Both the position numbers and the translations under genes were made by a program. DNA of 64,000 nucleotides from Citrobacter freundii (GTDB taxonomy: Bacteria > Bacteroidota > Bacteroidia > Chitinophagales > Chitinophagaceae): the NCBI GenBank assembly GCA_003243445.1, contig QFQQ01000020.1:1-64000 (forward strand), written 5' to 3'. Position 1 is the stretch's first letter, and each line of letters opens with the position of its first letter. Below are positions 1 to 7,005 of this stretch, piece after piece. The notes beneath the pieces were generated by a model. It was given only the letters and a program-made list of their open reading frames with translations. It was not told where the DNA came from and did no database searches.

Positions 1-72
1 TTTTTACTTTTTACTTTTTACTTTTTACTTTTTACTTTTTACTTTTTACTTTTTACTTTTTACTTTTTACTT
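1..72. repeat. F1 array: ten TTTTTAC heptamers
   Basis: Ten perfect tandem copies of TTTTTAC fill bases 1-70 and the array continues past the left edge. It lies downstream (3') of the minus-strand gene ending at 268, just beyond that gene's terminator hairpin. The same heptamer, in one or both orientations, recurs at 4553-4697, 11012-11113 and 33363-33441, always at a gene end. Here only one arm is visible; the partner arm, if any, is outside the window. Confidence 0.95.
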
Positions 73-74
73 AA

Positions 75-104
75 TAAAAAACCCGCTTCAAAGAGAAGCG
101 GGTT
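75..104 (-). terminator. Rho-independent terminator
   Basis: A perfect 10-bp stem AACCCGCTTC / GAAGCGGGTT (80-89 and 95-104) with a 5-base loop is followed on the minus strand by a T-run (A-run 75-80 on the plus strand). It serves the secreted-protein gene 268-708. Confidence 0.85.
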
Positions 105-267
105 CGGCCGGCATATTAAATGAATATTATCGTTTAAGCTTTAATACCTGGCTGACCTGAAACACCCGACTGCCGGTAGGCGGGCTGATCCTGTCTTTTG
201 TGAATGATCAATTGGATAAGGTATATAGGAATTAAGGCTATAAACAACAGACCAAGAAACATGGCTG

Positions 268-708
268 TTATTTTTTCAGGCGATCTTTTGTTAATATATC
301 ACCCATGCTGTTCAGCTTTACTTTGAACTTCTTTGTTCCTTCTTCCAGCACGAGGTTATAGGAAGTACCTTCATCTGTATAAAGCTCTCTTACTTCTGTT
401 ACCACAGGTGATTTGAATTTTGATTCCACCGAACGGACAACCGCCATCGGCAATTGATCGAAGAACATATTACGCGCAGAAGCTACCAGCTCCGATTTCT
501 CATTGAAGTAAGCAACAGAACTGTGCCCACCCCAAACAAAACTTACTTTCAACACACCATCTTCCGTGCGTGACCATGTAATATTCTGTGCACCTGAAAA
601 CTGACGGGAGAAGGTCTCTTCTGCTTTTGGATCTTTCTCAACCGGATTAGCAAACGCAGAAACAACACCTGCTGTAAGAATGATTGCTGCTAAAAAAAAC
701 TTTTTCAT
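268..708 (-). CDS. Small secreted PepSY-like protein (paralogue 1)
   Basis: 146 aa. Residues 1-20 form a Sec signal peptide ending ...VVSAFA. The mature part (F-x-x-x-F-x-x-A-x-x-I-T-W start, then alternating beta strands with 'GTSYNLVLEEGTKKFKVKLN') resembles the PepSY-like/BLIP-like small periplasmic proteins that are common and multi-copy in Chitinophagaceae. The exact role is unknown. Two paralogues are in this window (1465-1902 and 9029-9475), sharing the pattern signal peptide, 'A-x-x-[IV]-x-W', 'GTSY-x-[IL]-x-L'. The ATG at 708 directly precedes a good signal peptide. A -7 element (TATTTTTG on the minus strand, 774-781) lies in a segment almost identical to that upstream of paralogue 2, so the two are probably co-regulated. 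Function is not inferred. Confidence 0.85.
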   Translation of the reverse strand: MKKFFLAAIILTAGVVSAFANPVEKDPKAEETFSRQFSGAQNITWSRTEDGVLKVSFVWGGHSSVAYFNEKSELVASARNMFFDQLPMAVVRSVESKFKSPVVTEVRELYTDEGTSYNLVLEEGTKKFKVKLNSMGDILTKDRLKK

Positions 709-773
709 GACTTAAGATTTAAATTGGTTAATGGTTTTGCTTTTTGTTTTTCTGTATATCTATTAAGACGTAG

Positions 774-804
774 CAAAAATAAAATAGGTTACAGGCTTCT
801 GAAA
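774..804 (-). promoter_or_regulatory. Promoter shared in sequence with paralogue 2
   Basis: On the minus strand TATTTTTG (774-781) matches the Bacteroidota -7 consensus TAnnTTTG. The flanks match the region upstream of the 1465-1902 gene: both have TGTAACCT about 10 bp before the -7 and then GC(T/A)ACGTCTTAAT after it. No clear -33 TTG is visible here. Confidence 0.6.
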
Positions 805-1090
805 GTAAATTGGGATTGATGGTAGCGCATGTTAATGAGTATAACAATTAATAACATTCATTAACAAAGAAGCCAAGGCAAGCACTACATTATGAATGGC
901 GGGTTTGAGCTTATGAATTGTTGTTATTGCCCTGTAAACGGATAACATCACTATGATAAGTCACGCAATGTTATGTCTTCATTATTTATGTATGCGCGGT
1001 ATGCTGTTATCAAAAAACAAACCCGTCATTGGAAATAACTGCTTTGACCGGGTTACATCCATTGTTGTTTAGTTAAGCCACTTCTTTTGT

Positions 1091-1158
1091 ACATTCTTAC
1101 CGTATTCCGCCTTACCGGTTTAATTTTCACCGGTAAGGCGGAAAGACGGTAAGAATGT
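1091..1158. repeat. Hairpin element E1 (covarying-arm family)
   Basis: Inverted repeat of about 29 bp: 1091-1119 pairs with 1129-1158 around a short AT-rich loop. Core CCGCCTTACCGGT / ACCGGTAAGGCGG. It has the same core and the same loop (TTTAATTTT, i.e. AAAATTAAA on the other strand) as elements at 28221-28273 and 56604-56679, but with different outer arms that still pair. It lies in the 756-bp gene-free gap 709-1464, which otherwise holds only a promoter, an F8 repeat and a terminator. Confidence 0.85.
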
Positions 1159-1242
1159 CTCGGTGAACAAGGTTATCTATAGCTGATGAATAACAAAGAA
1201 CACTCTGCGATGGATCTCGGTTAAACGGCATTGAATTAAAAT

Positions 1243-1285
1243 CTTTCAAACGTTTGAACATTTAAACCATTGAACGTTCAAAACT
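1243..1285. repeat. F8 repeat, copy 1 (TTNAAAC octamers)
   Basis: Degenerate ~8-bp units (TTTCAAAC, GTTTGAAC, ATTTAAAC, CATTGAAC, GTTCAAAAC) that together are near-palindromic. A second copy with the same unit order is at 1414-1464, and a short third at 38706-38730. No gene is seen here. Confidence 0.75.
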
Positions 1286-1346
1286 TCTGCACGTTTATCA
1301 TACATGCTAATCCTGCAGGATCTCTTTGTTTGATATTATCCATTGT

Positions 1347-1387
1347 AAAAAAAGAAAACCCCAACTCCTGGTAGAGAGCCGGGGTTT
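1347..1387 (-). terminator. Rho-independent terminator of paralogue 2
   Basis: Minus strand: AAACCCCGGCTC, short loop, GGAGTTGGGGTTTT, then a T-rich run. It lies 78 bp beyond the stop of the 1465-1902 gene, with the F8 array in between. Confidence 0.8.
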
Positions 1388-1413
1388 ATTACCACACACC
1401 AAAACTAACTTGG

Positions 1414-1464
1414 TTGAAAGAGTTCAAACGTTTAAACAGTTAAACCATTGAACTTTCAAACTTC
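1414..1464. repeat. F8 repeat, copy 2, abutting a stop codon
   Basis: Units GTTCAAAC, GTTTAAAC, AGTTAAAC, CATTGAAC, TTTCAAAC; the ends (TTGAAAGAGTTCAA and TTGAACTTTCAA) pair. It runs to the stop codon of the adjacent minus-strand gene (stop 1465-1467). Confidence 0.75.
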
Positions 1465-1902
1465 TTACGCTTTTGTTGATTTTTTATAAACACTCCATGA
1501 ACTTCCATTAACTGATTTCAAAGTGATCTTTGTATCGGCCTGCTCAAGTGTAATGTAATAGCTTGTGCCATCTTCGTTAGTCAGTTCAAACAGTTCGCTG
1601 ATCCAACGGCCAGGATATTCTTTTTTCAGAGAGCCCTGAAGTTTCATTGGAAGATCCAGTGAGCTGATATTGCGGGCGATACCAAGCATTTCTCCGTTGA
1701 AAGAGTAGAAAGCCGTCATATACTGATCGTTCTGCTGGAAAGAAGCTTTATAATAACCGGTTCCGCTTGACCAGTTTACTTCTTTTGCATCAATGAAATC
1801 CTCATTGAACGCGTTCAATACTACTGTGTTAACTTTTGTGTCTTTTGCAAACGCAGCAAAACTGCTGATAGCGATTGCGAGGGTAAGAATGATCTGTTTC
1901 AT
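1465..1902 (-). CDS. Small secreted PepSY-like protein (paralogue 2)
   Basis: 145 aa with a signal peptide over residues 1-19 (MKQIILTLAIAISSFAAFA). The mature part has the same layout as the 268-708 and 9029-9475 proteins: 'NAFNEDFIDAKEVNW' near the N-terminus, a central 'Y-F-N-G-E-M-L-G-I-A-R' segment, and 'EDGTSYYITLEQ' near the C-terminus. It is likely periplasmic or surface-associated; no enzymatic motif is present. A canonical promoter lies upstream (1988-2018) and a terminator downstream, so it is probably transcribed alone. The ATG at 1902 sits directly before the signal peptide. The family label rests on overall pattern, not a database search. Confidence 0.85.
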   Translation of the reverse strand: MKQIILTLAIAISSFAAFAKDTKVNTVVLNAFNEDFIDAKEVNWSSGTGYYKASFQQNDQYMTAFYSFNGEMLGIARNISSLDLPMKLQGSLKKEYPGRWISELFELTNEDGTSYYITLEQADTKITLKSVNGSSWSVYKKSTKA

Positions 1903-1987
1903 AATCTTTTATTTTTTGTGGTTTAGGTTTTTTATTTCCTTTTAAAAATTTCCGGTTGTTTAACCGTGTTGTGTAATTAAGACGTTG

Positions 1988-2018
1988 CAAAACTATAACA
2001 GGTTACACCCCTTTGCAA
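1988..2018 (-). promoter_or_regulatory. Promoter of paralogue 2 (TTG-N20-TAnnTTTG)
   Basis: Minus strand: TTG (2016-2018), 20 bp, then TAGTTTTG (1988-1995). This fits the Bacteroidota -33/-7 consensus and its surroundings closely match those upstream of paralogue 1. Confidence 0.75.
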
Positions 2019-2155
2019 GGCAATTGTGACTAATGGAATGCTGTGTTAAACACTGTTAAAGGCCGTTATCCGCTGTTAACCGTACATCATTTTTTAAAGC
2101 CATTGGTAAACCTGAATATCACATTTGATACACCTGACTATAGGAAAAGTCCCAT

Positions 2156-2181
2156 AATAATTAGATATTTGTCTAATTATT
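2156..2181. promoter_or_regulatory. Operator for the ArsR/SdpR-type repressor
   Basis: A perfect dyad AATAATTAGA-TATTTG-TCTAATTATT, 10-bp arms with a 6-bp spacer, ends 19 bp before the repressor start at 2200. ArsR-family proteins bind AT-rich dyads of this kind (core ATTAGA...TCTAAT), and SdpR represses its own sdpRI operon, so autoregulation is inferred. Confidence 0.75.
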
Positions 2182-2199
2182 TAATGAATCAATTGTGTG

Positions 2200-2463
2200 A
2201 TGAATGTCGTTTTTAAAGCATTAAATGATCCGACCCGCAGGCGGATCCTTGAACTTTTACAGGAAAGGGATATGACTGCAGGTGAAATTGTAGAGCATTT
2301 CAACATCTCTGCACCCAGTATTTCACATCATCTTGATCTGCTGAAGCAGGCAAACCTGGTATCAGCAGAAAAGGAAGGCCAATACATTTATTACTCATTA
2401 AATACCACCGTAGTAGATGAGATCCTGAAGTGGTTCATGCAATTCAAACTCAAAAAGAAATAA
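2200..2463 (+). CDS. sdpR: ArsR/SmtB-family autorepressor, SdpR-like
   Basis: 87 aa made almost entirely of one winged helix-turn-helix: 'F-K-A-L-N-D-P-T-R-R-R-I-L' at the start, recognition helix 'ISAPSISHHLDLLKQANLV' at about 38-56, and wing 'EKEGQYIYYSLN'. No metal-binding cysteine pair is present, which argues against an arsenic or zinc sensor. The next gene, 1 bp downstream, is an SdpI-family membrane protein, the usual partner of SdpR; a hydrolase follows 6 bp later, so the three form an operon. The ATG at 2200 is preferred to an in-frame GTG at 2197. A perfect 26-bp dyad upstream is the likely operator. SdpR-type function is inferred from family and neighbour. Confidence 0.85.
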   Translation: MNVVFKALNDPTRRRILELLQERDMTAGEIVEHFNISAPSISHHLDLLKQANLVSAEKEGQYIYYSLNTTVVDEILKWFMQFKLKKK

Positions 2464-2464
2464 C

Positions 2465-3124
2465 ATGAAGAAGATCATGAAGAAAATCGTCTGGCTTTTC
2501 GCCGCAGCTCCAGTTATTTACCTGATCATCATCTGGAAAAGCCTTCCCGCCAAAGTGCCCATGCATTTTGATCTGCAGGGTACCCCTGACAGATATGGAG
2601 ATAAAACTGAGTTATGGGGTTCCGCCGCACTGATGCTGGTCGTGTCTATCGGCTCTTATCTGCTTGTTACCAATATCCATCGCATCGACCCAAAGCGTTA
2701 CGCAAAGGAAATGCAGGATAAATACGATAAGATCGGCATCTCTGTTATGATCTTTCTTTCCGTCATTCACTTCTTTGTGATTTATAGTGCAGCCCACAGC
2801 AGCTTTGCCCTTCCGCCAGGGATGATCTTTGCCGCGGTATCCATTCTCTTTGCGATCCTTGGTAATTATATGTATAATATCAAACCGAATTACTTTGTAG
2901 GCGTCCGCCTGCCATGGACACTTGCCAGTGACGATAACTGGAAAAAAACACACAACCTTGCGGGTCGTATCTGGTTTATTGCTGGCATTGTTATGGCAAT
3001 ATTATGCCTTGTACTTCCCGCTCTTCCCGCGATGATCTTATTCTTTGCCGGATTAGCCGTGATGATCATCATCCCAATTATTTATTCTTATCAACTTTTT
3101 ATTAAAGAAAAACATAGTAAATAA
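2465..3124 (+). CDS. SdpI-family membrane protein (DUF1648 + SdpI)
   Basis: 219 aa with about six hydrophobic segments. The N-terminal part has the DUF1648 signature 'PAKVPMHFDLQGTPDRYGDKTELWG' region (about residues 28-52, with the typical P-x-H-F-x-x-x-G-x-x-D). The C-terminal part has the SdpI hallmark 'N-Y-F-V-G-V-R-L-P-W-T-L-x-x-D-x-N-W-x-x-T-H' (about 142-164). In Bacillus, SdpI gives immunity to the SdpC toxin and signals to SdpR; in Bacteroidota homologues the ligand is unknown. No SdpC-like toxin gene is visible nearby. It is translationally coupled to the repressor gene (1-bp gap). Confidence 0.9.
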   Translation: MKKIMKKIVWLFAAAPVIYLIIIWKSLPAKVPMHFDLQGTPDRYGDKTELWGSAALMLVVSIGSYLLVTNIHRIDPKRYAKEMQDKYDKIGISVMIFLSVIHFFVIYSAAHSSFALPPGMIFAAVSILFAILGNYMYNIKPNYFVGVRLPWTLASDDNWKKTHNLAGRIWFIAGIVMAILCLVLPALPAMILFFAGLAVMIIIPIIYSYQLFIKEKHSK

Positions 3125-3130
3125 CCGTTT

Positions 3131-4558
3131 ATGAAACGAATATTGTTTATTGTTCTGGTCTTATTGCAGGGTGTATTCTCCAACGCCTTTGCACAACCGA
3201 ACGAAGGTTATCATGGAACGTGGACAGGCAAACTTCCTGTTGGTGCCGGACTGCGGCTTGTATTTCATATAAAGGACAATGGGCAGGGAGGTCTTGTTTC
3301 TTCAGCAGACAGTCCGGATCAATCTGCGTTCGGGCTGAAATGTGATACTACCTGGGTTGCCGGCGGTACCATTAATATAGAAATGCACATGCTGAATGCA
3401 TCCTATAAAGCAAAACTGGCAAATGACAGCACACTGGAAGGAACCTTCACCCAGGGAATGGATTTTCCTTTAACGCTGGTAAAAACTAATGCTGCGCCCG
3501 CAAAACCGAATCACCCGCAGGAACCCCAACCTCCATTTCCCTATAAGAGCGAAGACATCATATATAATGATGCAGTCACTAAATTGAGCTATGGAGCCAC
3601 GATCACCCTTCCCGAAGGGAAAGGGCCTTTCCCCGCAGCTTTACTGATCACAGGCAGTGGCCCGCAAAACAGGGACGAAGAAATACTGGGTCATAAAACT
3701 TTTGCAGTGCTTGCTGACGCACTTACAAGAAATGGCTTTATTGTTCTTCGCGTGGATGACCGCGGCGTTGGAAAAACAACCGGTCAGTTCAAAGGCGCTA
3801 CAACGGCTGACTTCGCGCTTGATGCAAGGGCCAGCCTGAATTACCTGAGATCAAGACCTGAGGTAGATAAAAAGAAAACCGGCCTGATCGGTCACAGTGA
3901 AGGCGGAATGATCGCACCAATGGTTGCCGCGGGGAATAAAGATGTCAACTTTATCGTATTGCTCGCCGGTCCGGGTGTGAAGATCAGCCAGCTGATGGCT
4001 GAGCAAAACGCAGCGATCTCGCACCAGGCAGGAGTGAGCGATACCGCTATTCAGGCATATATAAAGATGTACACTGCTGCCTACAACGTCATCCTTTCCA
4101 CCGTGGATACAACAGTAGCATTGGCCAAAACACAGGATATTGTAAATGACTGGATCGCAAAAACAGATGCCGGTCTTTTACGTGAGCTTCATCTTGATGA
4201 GCCAAAAGCGCAAAATCAGCTTGCTGCCGCTATGGTAAATGATATGCAGGATAAATGGTATCGCTATTTCATGACCTTTGATCCCGCGCCCTATCTGGAA
4301 CAGCTGACTTGTAAAGTCCTCGCATTGAACGGAAGTAAAGACGTGCAGGTGTTATCATCCAGCAATCTCCCCGCTATAGAAGCAGCATTGAAGAAAAGCA
4401 AGAGTAAGGTTTACACGGTAAAGGAATTACCCGGGTTGAATCACCTTTTCCAGACCTGCAAAAGCTGTACACCGGTAGAGTATAGCCAGTTGGAAGAAAC
4501 GTTTTCGCCGGTTGCGTTGGAGGAGATCAACAAATGGCTGAACACAAATGTTAAGTAA
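3131..4558 (+). CDS. Secreted alpha/beta hydrolase (S9-like)
   Basis: 475 aa. A signal peptide (about 1-21, ending AFA-QP) is followed by a beta-rich N-terminal domain (about 25-120) typical of Bacteroidota secreted hydrolases, then a proline-rich linker and an alpha/beta hydrolase domain (about 140-475). Nucleophile elbow G-H-S-E-G-G has Ser256; 'L-N-G-S-K-D-V-Q-V' supplies the acid and 'L-P-G-L-N-H-L-F' the catalytic histidine. An oxyanion 'ITGSGPQNRDE' precedes the elbow. Substrate is unknown; ester or peptide hydrolysis in the periplasm is inferred. It is the third gene of the sdpR-sdpI operon. Its stop codon (4556-4558) already lies inside an F1 repeat arm. Confidence 0.9.
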   Translation: MKRILFIVLVLLQGVFSNAFAQPNEGYHGTWTGKLPVGAGLRLVFHIKDNGQGGLVSSADSPDQSAFGLKCDTTWVAGGTINIEMHMLNASYKAKLANDSTLEGTFTQGMDFPLTLVKTNAAPAKPNHPQEPQPPFPYKSEDIIYNDAVTKLSYGATITLPEGKGPFPAALLITGSGPQNRDEEILGHKTFAVLADALTRNGFIVLRVDDRGVGKTTGQFKGATTADFALDARASLNYLRSRPEVDKKKTGLIGHSEGGMIAPMVAAGNKDVNFIVLLAGPGVKISQLMAEQNAAISHQAGVSDTAIQAYIKMYTAAYNVILSTVDTTVALAKTQDIVNDWIAKTDAGLLRELHLDEPKAQNQLAAAMVNDMQDKWYRYFMTFDPAPYLEQLTCKVLALNGSKDVQVLSSSNLPAIEAALKKSKSKVYTVKELPGLNHLFQTCKSCTPVEYSQLEETFSPVALEEINKWLNTNVK

Positions 4559-4697
4559 AAAGTGACAGGCAAAGTAAAAATTCAAAAGTAAAAAGTAAAA
4601 ATGGGCCGTTTATAAAAAGGAGGAACAAGACGTTTTTAAAATAAATTACTTTTTACTTTTTACTTTTTACTTTTTACTTTTTACTTTTTACTTTTTA
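4553..4697. repeat. F1 inverted array between hydrolase and ACP phosphodiesterase
   Basis: Left arm 4553-4601 is made of AAAGTAAAA-type units; right arm 4645-4697 is seven TTTTTAC heptamers. The arms are mutually complementary and would form a long imperfect hairpin. The left arm includes the upstream stop codon; the right arm runs into the coding frame of the next gene. Confidence 0.9.
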
Positions 4698-4715
4698 TCC
4701 TTTGGCGATCCTGGT

Positions 4716-5261
4716 GTGCTGGCGGGAAATATGATCAGTGATTTTGTAAAAGGGAAACAGCAGTTTGATTATCCCACAGATATCCGAAGAGGCATCATGC
4801 TGCACCGGAAGATCGATGCTTTTACAGATGAGCATGCGGCTACCGCTGCGGCAAAGGAACCGTTCCGGGCAGCCTATCGCCTTTACAGCGGCGCTATCAT
4901 TGATGTGATCTATGATCATTTTCTGGCAAATGATGAACGCGAATTTCCCGGAAATACACTCGCCGGTTTCGCCCAACAGACCTATGGCATACTGAACGCG
5001 CACATTGAAGTGCTCCCGCCAAACTTCCGCGCAATGTTGCCGTATATGGAAAAACACGACTGGCTCTATAATTACCGCACAAAGGACGGCATCGGTAAGA
5101 GCCTTGAAGGACTCGTCAGGCGCGCCACTTACCTCACTGAAAGCAATACGGCCATGAAATTATTGCAGCAGCATTATCAACTGCTGCATGATTGTTATCA
5201 CCAGTTCTGGAACGATGTGAAGCCGTATGCGAGGGAGCAGGCTGAGTTGTTGAAAGGCTAA
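4716..5261 (+). CDS. acpH: ACP phosphodiesterase family, 5' end overwritten by repeat
   Basis: 181 aa from the first available start (GTG 4716). The frame 'GNMISDFVKGK', 'I-M-L-H-R-K-I-D-A-F-T-D', 'DVIYDHFLAND' and 'LYNYRTKDGIG' matches AcpH (removes 4'-phosphopantetheine from acyl carrier protein; a cytosolic HD-like phosphodiesterase). Family members start with M-N-F-L-A-H-x-x-L-S. Here the frame is open upstream and reads S-F-G-D-P-G before 4716, as in relatives, but further upstream it consists of the TTTTTAC array and has no ATG, GTG or TTG before an in-frame stop at 4596. About ten N-terminal residues are therefore missing. The protein may be initiated at 4716 or 4731, or the gene may be inactive. 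Family call is good; activity is uncertain. Confidence 0.8.
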   Translation: MLAGNMISDFVKGKQQFDYPTDIRRGIMLHRKIDAFTDEHAATAAAKEPFRAAYRLYSGAIIDVIYDHFLANDEREFPGNTLAGFAQQTYGILNAHIEVLPPNFRAMLPYMEKHDWLYNYRTKDGIGKSLEGLVRRATYLTESNTAMKLLQQHYQLLHDCYHQFWNDVKPYAREQAELLKG

Positions 5262-5262
5262 C

Positions 5263-5558
5263 GGGGGGAGACCGCAGACGATTCATTAAGAACGACCAGC
5301 CATCCCCGGCTTGAGCATAAAGATTCTTCTCAATTGATAATTCGTTGTGCGAACTAACAGGGGTTTTCCTGATCGGATGAAACGACCACAGACGGCGGAC
5401 CGCAGACCGCAGACGATTCGTTAGGAATGACTCGTCATTCCCGGCTCGAACAAGAATGTTTTACTTACCGGCAATTCCTTGTACAAAGAAATAAGACTTT
5501 CCTGACCAGATAAAACGTCTGCGGTCCGCGGTCTGCGGTCCGCCGTCTCTCTCTCCCC
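5263..5558. repeat. F4 inverted array with internal duplication
   Basis: Units of the GACCGCAGACC type at 5270-5280 and 5384-5414 face a complementary arm at 5516-5558. The segment from 5271 is partly duplicated from about 5402 (both begin GACCGCAGACGATTC and continue with similar text), giving two ~120-bp half-repeats. It starts 2 bp after the acpH stop and fills the 345-bp gap before the next gene; only a promoter is otherwise seen there. Confidence 0.8.
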
Positions 5559-5582
5559 TCACCAGAATTAACGTCTCTTTTA

Positions 5583-5590
5583 TATTTTTG
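5583..5590 (+). promoter_or_regulatory. -7 promoter element (TATTTTTG)
   Basis: Matches TAnnTTTG 16 bp before the DUF2911 gene at 5607. No -33 TTG at the standard distance. Confidence 0.5.
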
Positions 5591-5606
5591 CAATTATTTT
5601 CCATAT

Positions 5607-6170
5607 ATGAAAAAAGCCCTAATCGTTTTTGCAGCGTTGATCTCGCTGGGCTATACAGCCGGTGCACAAGCTTCGCTTCCGCCGGTTGACAAATCGCCCC
5701 TTGACATCTGTTATTATCCCTGCGATTATCCATTATTAAAAACCCAGAGCAGTGCGGTTGAACCACTGGTAGCCCGGGTCATCTACAGCCGCCCGAAAAA
5801 AGAAGGCCGTTCTGTGTTTGGCGGACTGGTGGAATATGGTAAACTCTGGAGGCTTGGCGCCAATGAGGCAACCGAGATCGAACTGTTCAGACCAGTGATC
5901 ATCGGACAGAAAAAGATCGCAAAAGGACGTTATACATTATATGCAATTGTTAACGAAAAAAGCTGGACATTTATCCTTAACAAGGATACAGATATCTGGG
6001 GCTCCTTCAAATACAAACAGGCGAATGATGTAGTGAGACTGGATGTGCCCGTGCAAAATATGCAGGACCAGGTTGAATCACTTGCAATGACTTTTGAAAA
6101 AACAGCAACCGGCGTCAACCTCGTGATTGCATGGGAACATGTAAAAGCGGCTTTGCCAATTACGCTCTAA
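5607..6170 (+). CDS. DUF2911 secreted protein (copy 1)
   Basis: 187 aa with a Sec signal peptide (about 1-20, ending AGA-QA). The DUF2911 hallmarks follow: 'DKSPLDICYYP', 'ARVIYSRPKKEGR-x-x-F-G', 'W-R-L-G-A-N-E-A-T-E-I', 'K-G-R-Y-T-L-Y-A-I' and 'V-I-A-W'. DUF2911 is a Bacteroidota-rich family of periplasmic or surface proteins with no assigned function. A second DUF2911 gene starts 11 bp after this stop, with which it shares the whole domain layout; they are probably co-transcribed and arose by duplication. No catalytic residues can be named. Confidence 0.9.
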   Translation: MKKALIVFAALISLGYTAGAQASLPPVDKSPLDICYYPCDYPLLKTQSSAVEPLVARVIYSRPKKEGRSVFGGLVEYGKLWRLGANEATEIELFRPVIIGQKKIAKGRYTLYAIVNEKSWTFILNKDTDIWGSFKYKQANDVVRLDVPVQNMQDQVESLAMTFEKTATGVNLVIAWEHVKAALPITL

Positions 6171-6181
6171 CGATCTATACA

Positions 6182-6826
6182 ATGAAGATTCTTCAACATT
6201 CGCTTCTTTTTGTTACGATGCTGCTGGCTTTCGCCTGCAAAGAAGAAAAGAAAGAAGAAACGCCTGGCACACAAACGATCCAACTGAAGATAGATACGCT
6301 TTCAAATGTATCATCCGATATCCCGGGTAATTCATATGCGCAGGTAGACATATCTCCGATGGATATGAGCTATTTCCCTGTCGATTACCCCAAGATCAAA
6401 ATGGCCAACAGCGCCGCGCCGCCACCCCTGGCACGCGTGATTTACAGCCGCCCCCATCTGCAACGCCGCCGCCTTTTTGCCGGTATCCTGAAATACGATG
6501 AACCATGGCGACTGGGAGCAAACGAATCCACTGAAATTGATTTCTATAAAGATGTAACGATCGAAGGTAAAAAAGTTAAAGCCGGCCGCTATATCATGTA
6601 TTGCATTCCCCATCCCGATAGCTGGACCATCATCCTTAACAGCAATATCGATACATGGGGGCTGAAACAGGATCCTGCAAAAGATGTGGAGCGGTTCAAA
6701 GTAACAGCCAGCACCGGCAATCCTTCACTCGAATACTTTACCATGGTTTTTGAAAAAACAGATAATGGCGCCAACCTTATTATTGGTTGGGATGATGTGA
6801 TCGTTAAGCTGCCGGTGAGTTTCTGA
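6182..6826 (+). CDS. DUF2911 lipoprotein (copy 2)
   Basis: 214 aa. The start ATG at 6182 is chosen because it gives a lipoprotein signal peptide with lipobox L-A-F-A-C (Cys18), followed by a charged K/E linker; an in-frame upstream ATG at 6131 would bury this signal and overlap the previous gene. The DUF2911 domain (about 55-214) has 'ISPMDMSYFPVDYP', 'ARVIYSRPHLQRRRLFAG', 'W-R-L-G-A-N-E-S-T-E-I-D' and 'KAGRYIMYCIP'. It is likely anchored in the outer or inner membrane, whereas copy 1 is soluble. The pair suggests a division of the same function between soluble and anchored forms, which is inference. Confidence 0.9.
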   Translation: MKILQHSLLFVTMLLAFACKEEKKEETPGTQTIQLKIDTLSNVSSDIPGNSYAQVDISPMDMSYFPVDYPKIKMANSAAPPPLARVIYSRPHLQRRRLFAGILKYDEPWRLGANESTEIDFYKDVTIEGKKVKAGRYIMYCIPHPDSWTIILNSNIDTWGLKQDPAKDVERFKVTASTGNPSLEYFTMVFEKTDNGANLIIGWDDVIVKLPVSF

Positions 6827-6840
6827 TCAACGAGTCGGGT

Positions 6841-6992
6841 AAGGTTTCAGAAGTTCCAGGAGTTCCAGAGGTTCCATAGATTTGCCTCCCAGATCAACTC
6901 TCCGCTAACCTGATTTTCCGGCACAAAGTCAACCTTGCCATCCGCGGCAGCAACCGCTGGAACCTCTGGAACTCCTGAAACCTCTGAAACCT
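6841..6992. repeat. F2 inverted array upstream of asnB
   Basis: Left arm 6841-6878 (AAGTTCCAGGAGTTCCAG-type 9-mers) and right arm 6954-6992 (GGAACCTCTGGAACTCCTG) are complementary across a 75-bp loop. It begins 15 bp after the DUF2911 stop and ends 13 bp before the asnB start. F2 recurs at 12127-12233 and 34993-35087. Confidence 0.9.
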
Positions 6993-7005
6993 TTATATTT
7001 ACACC

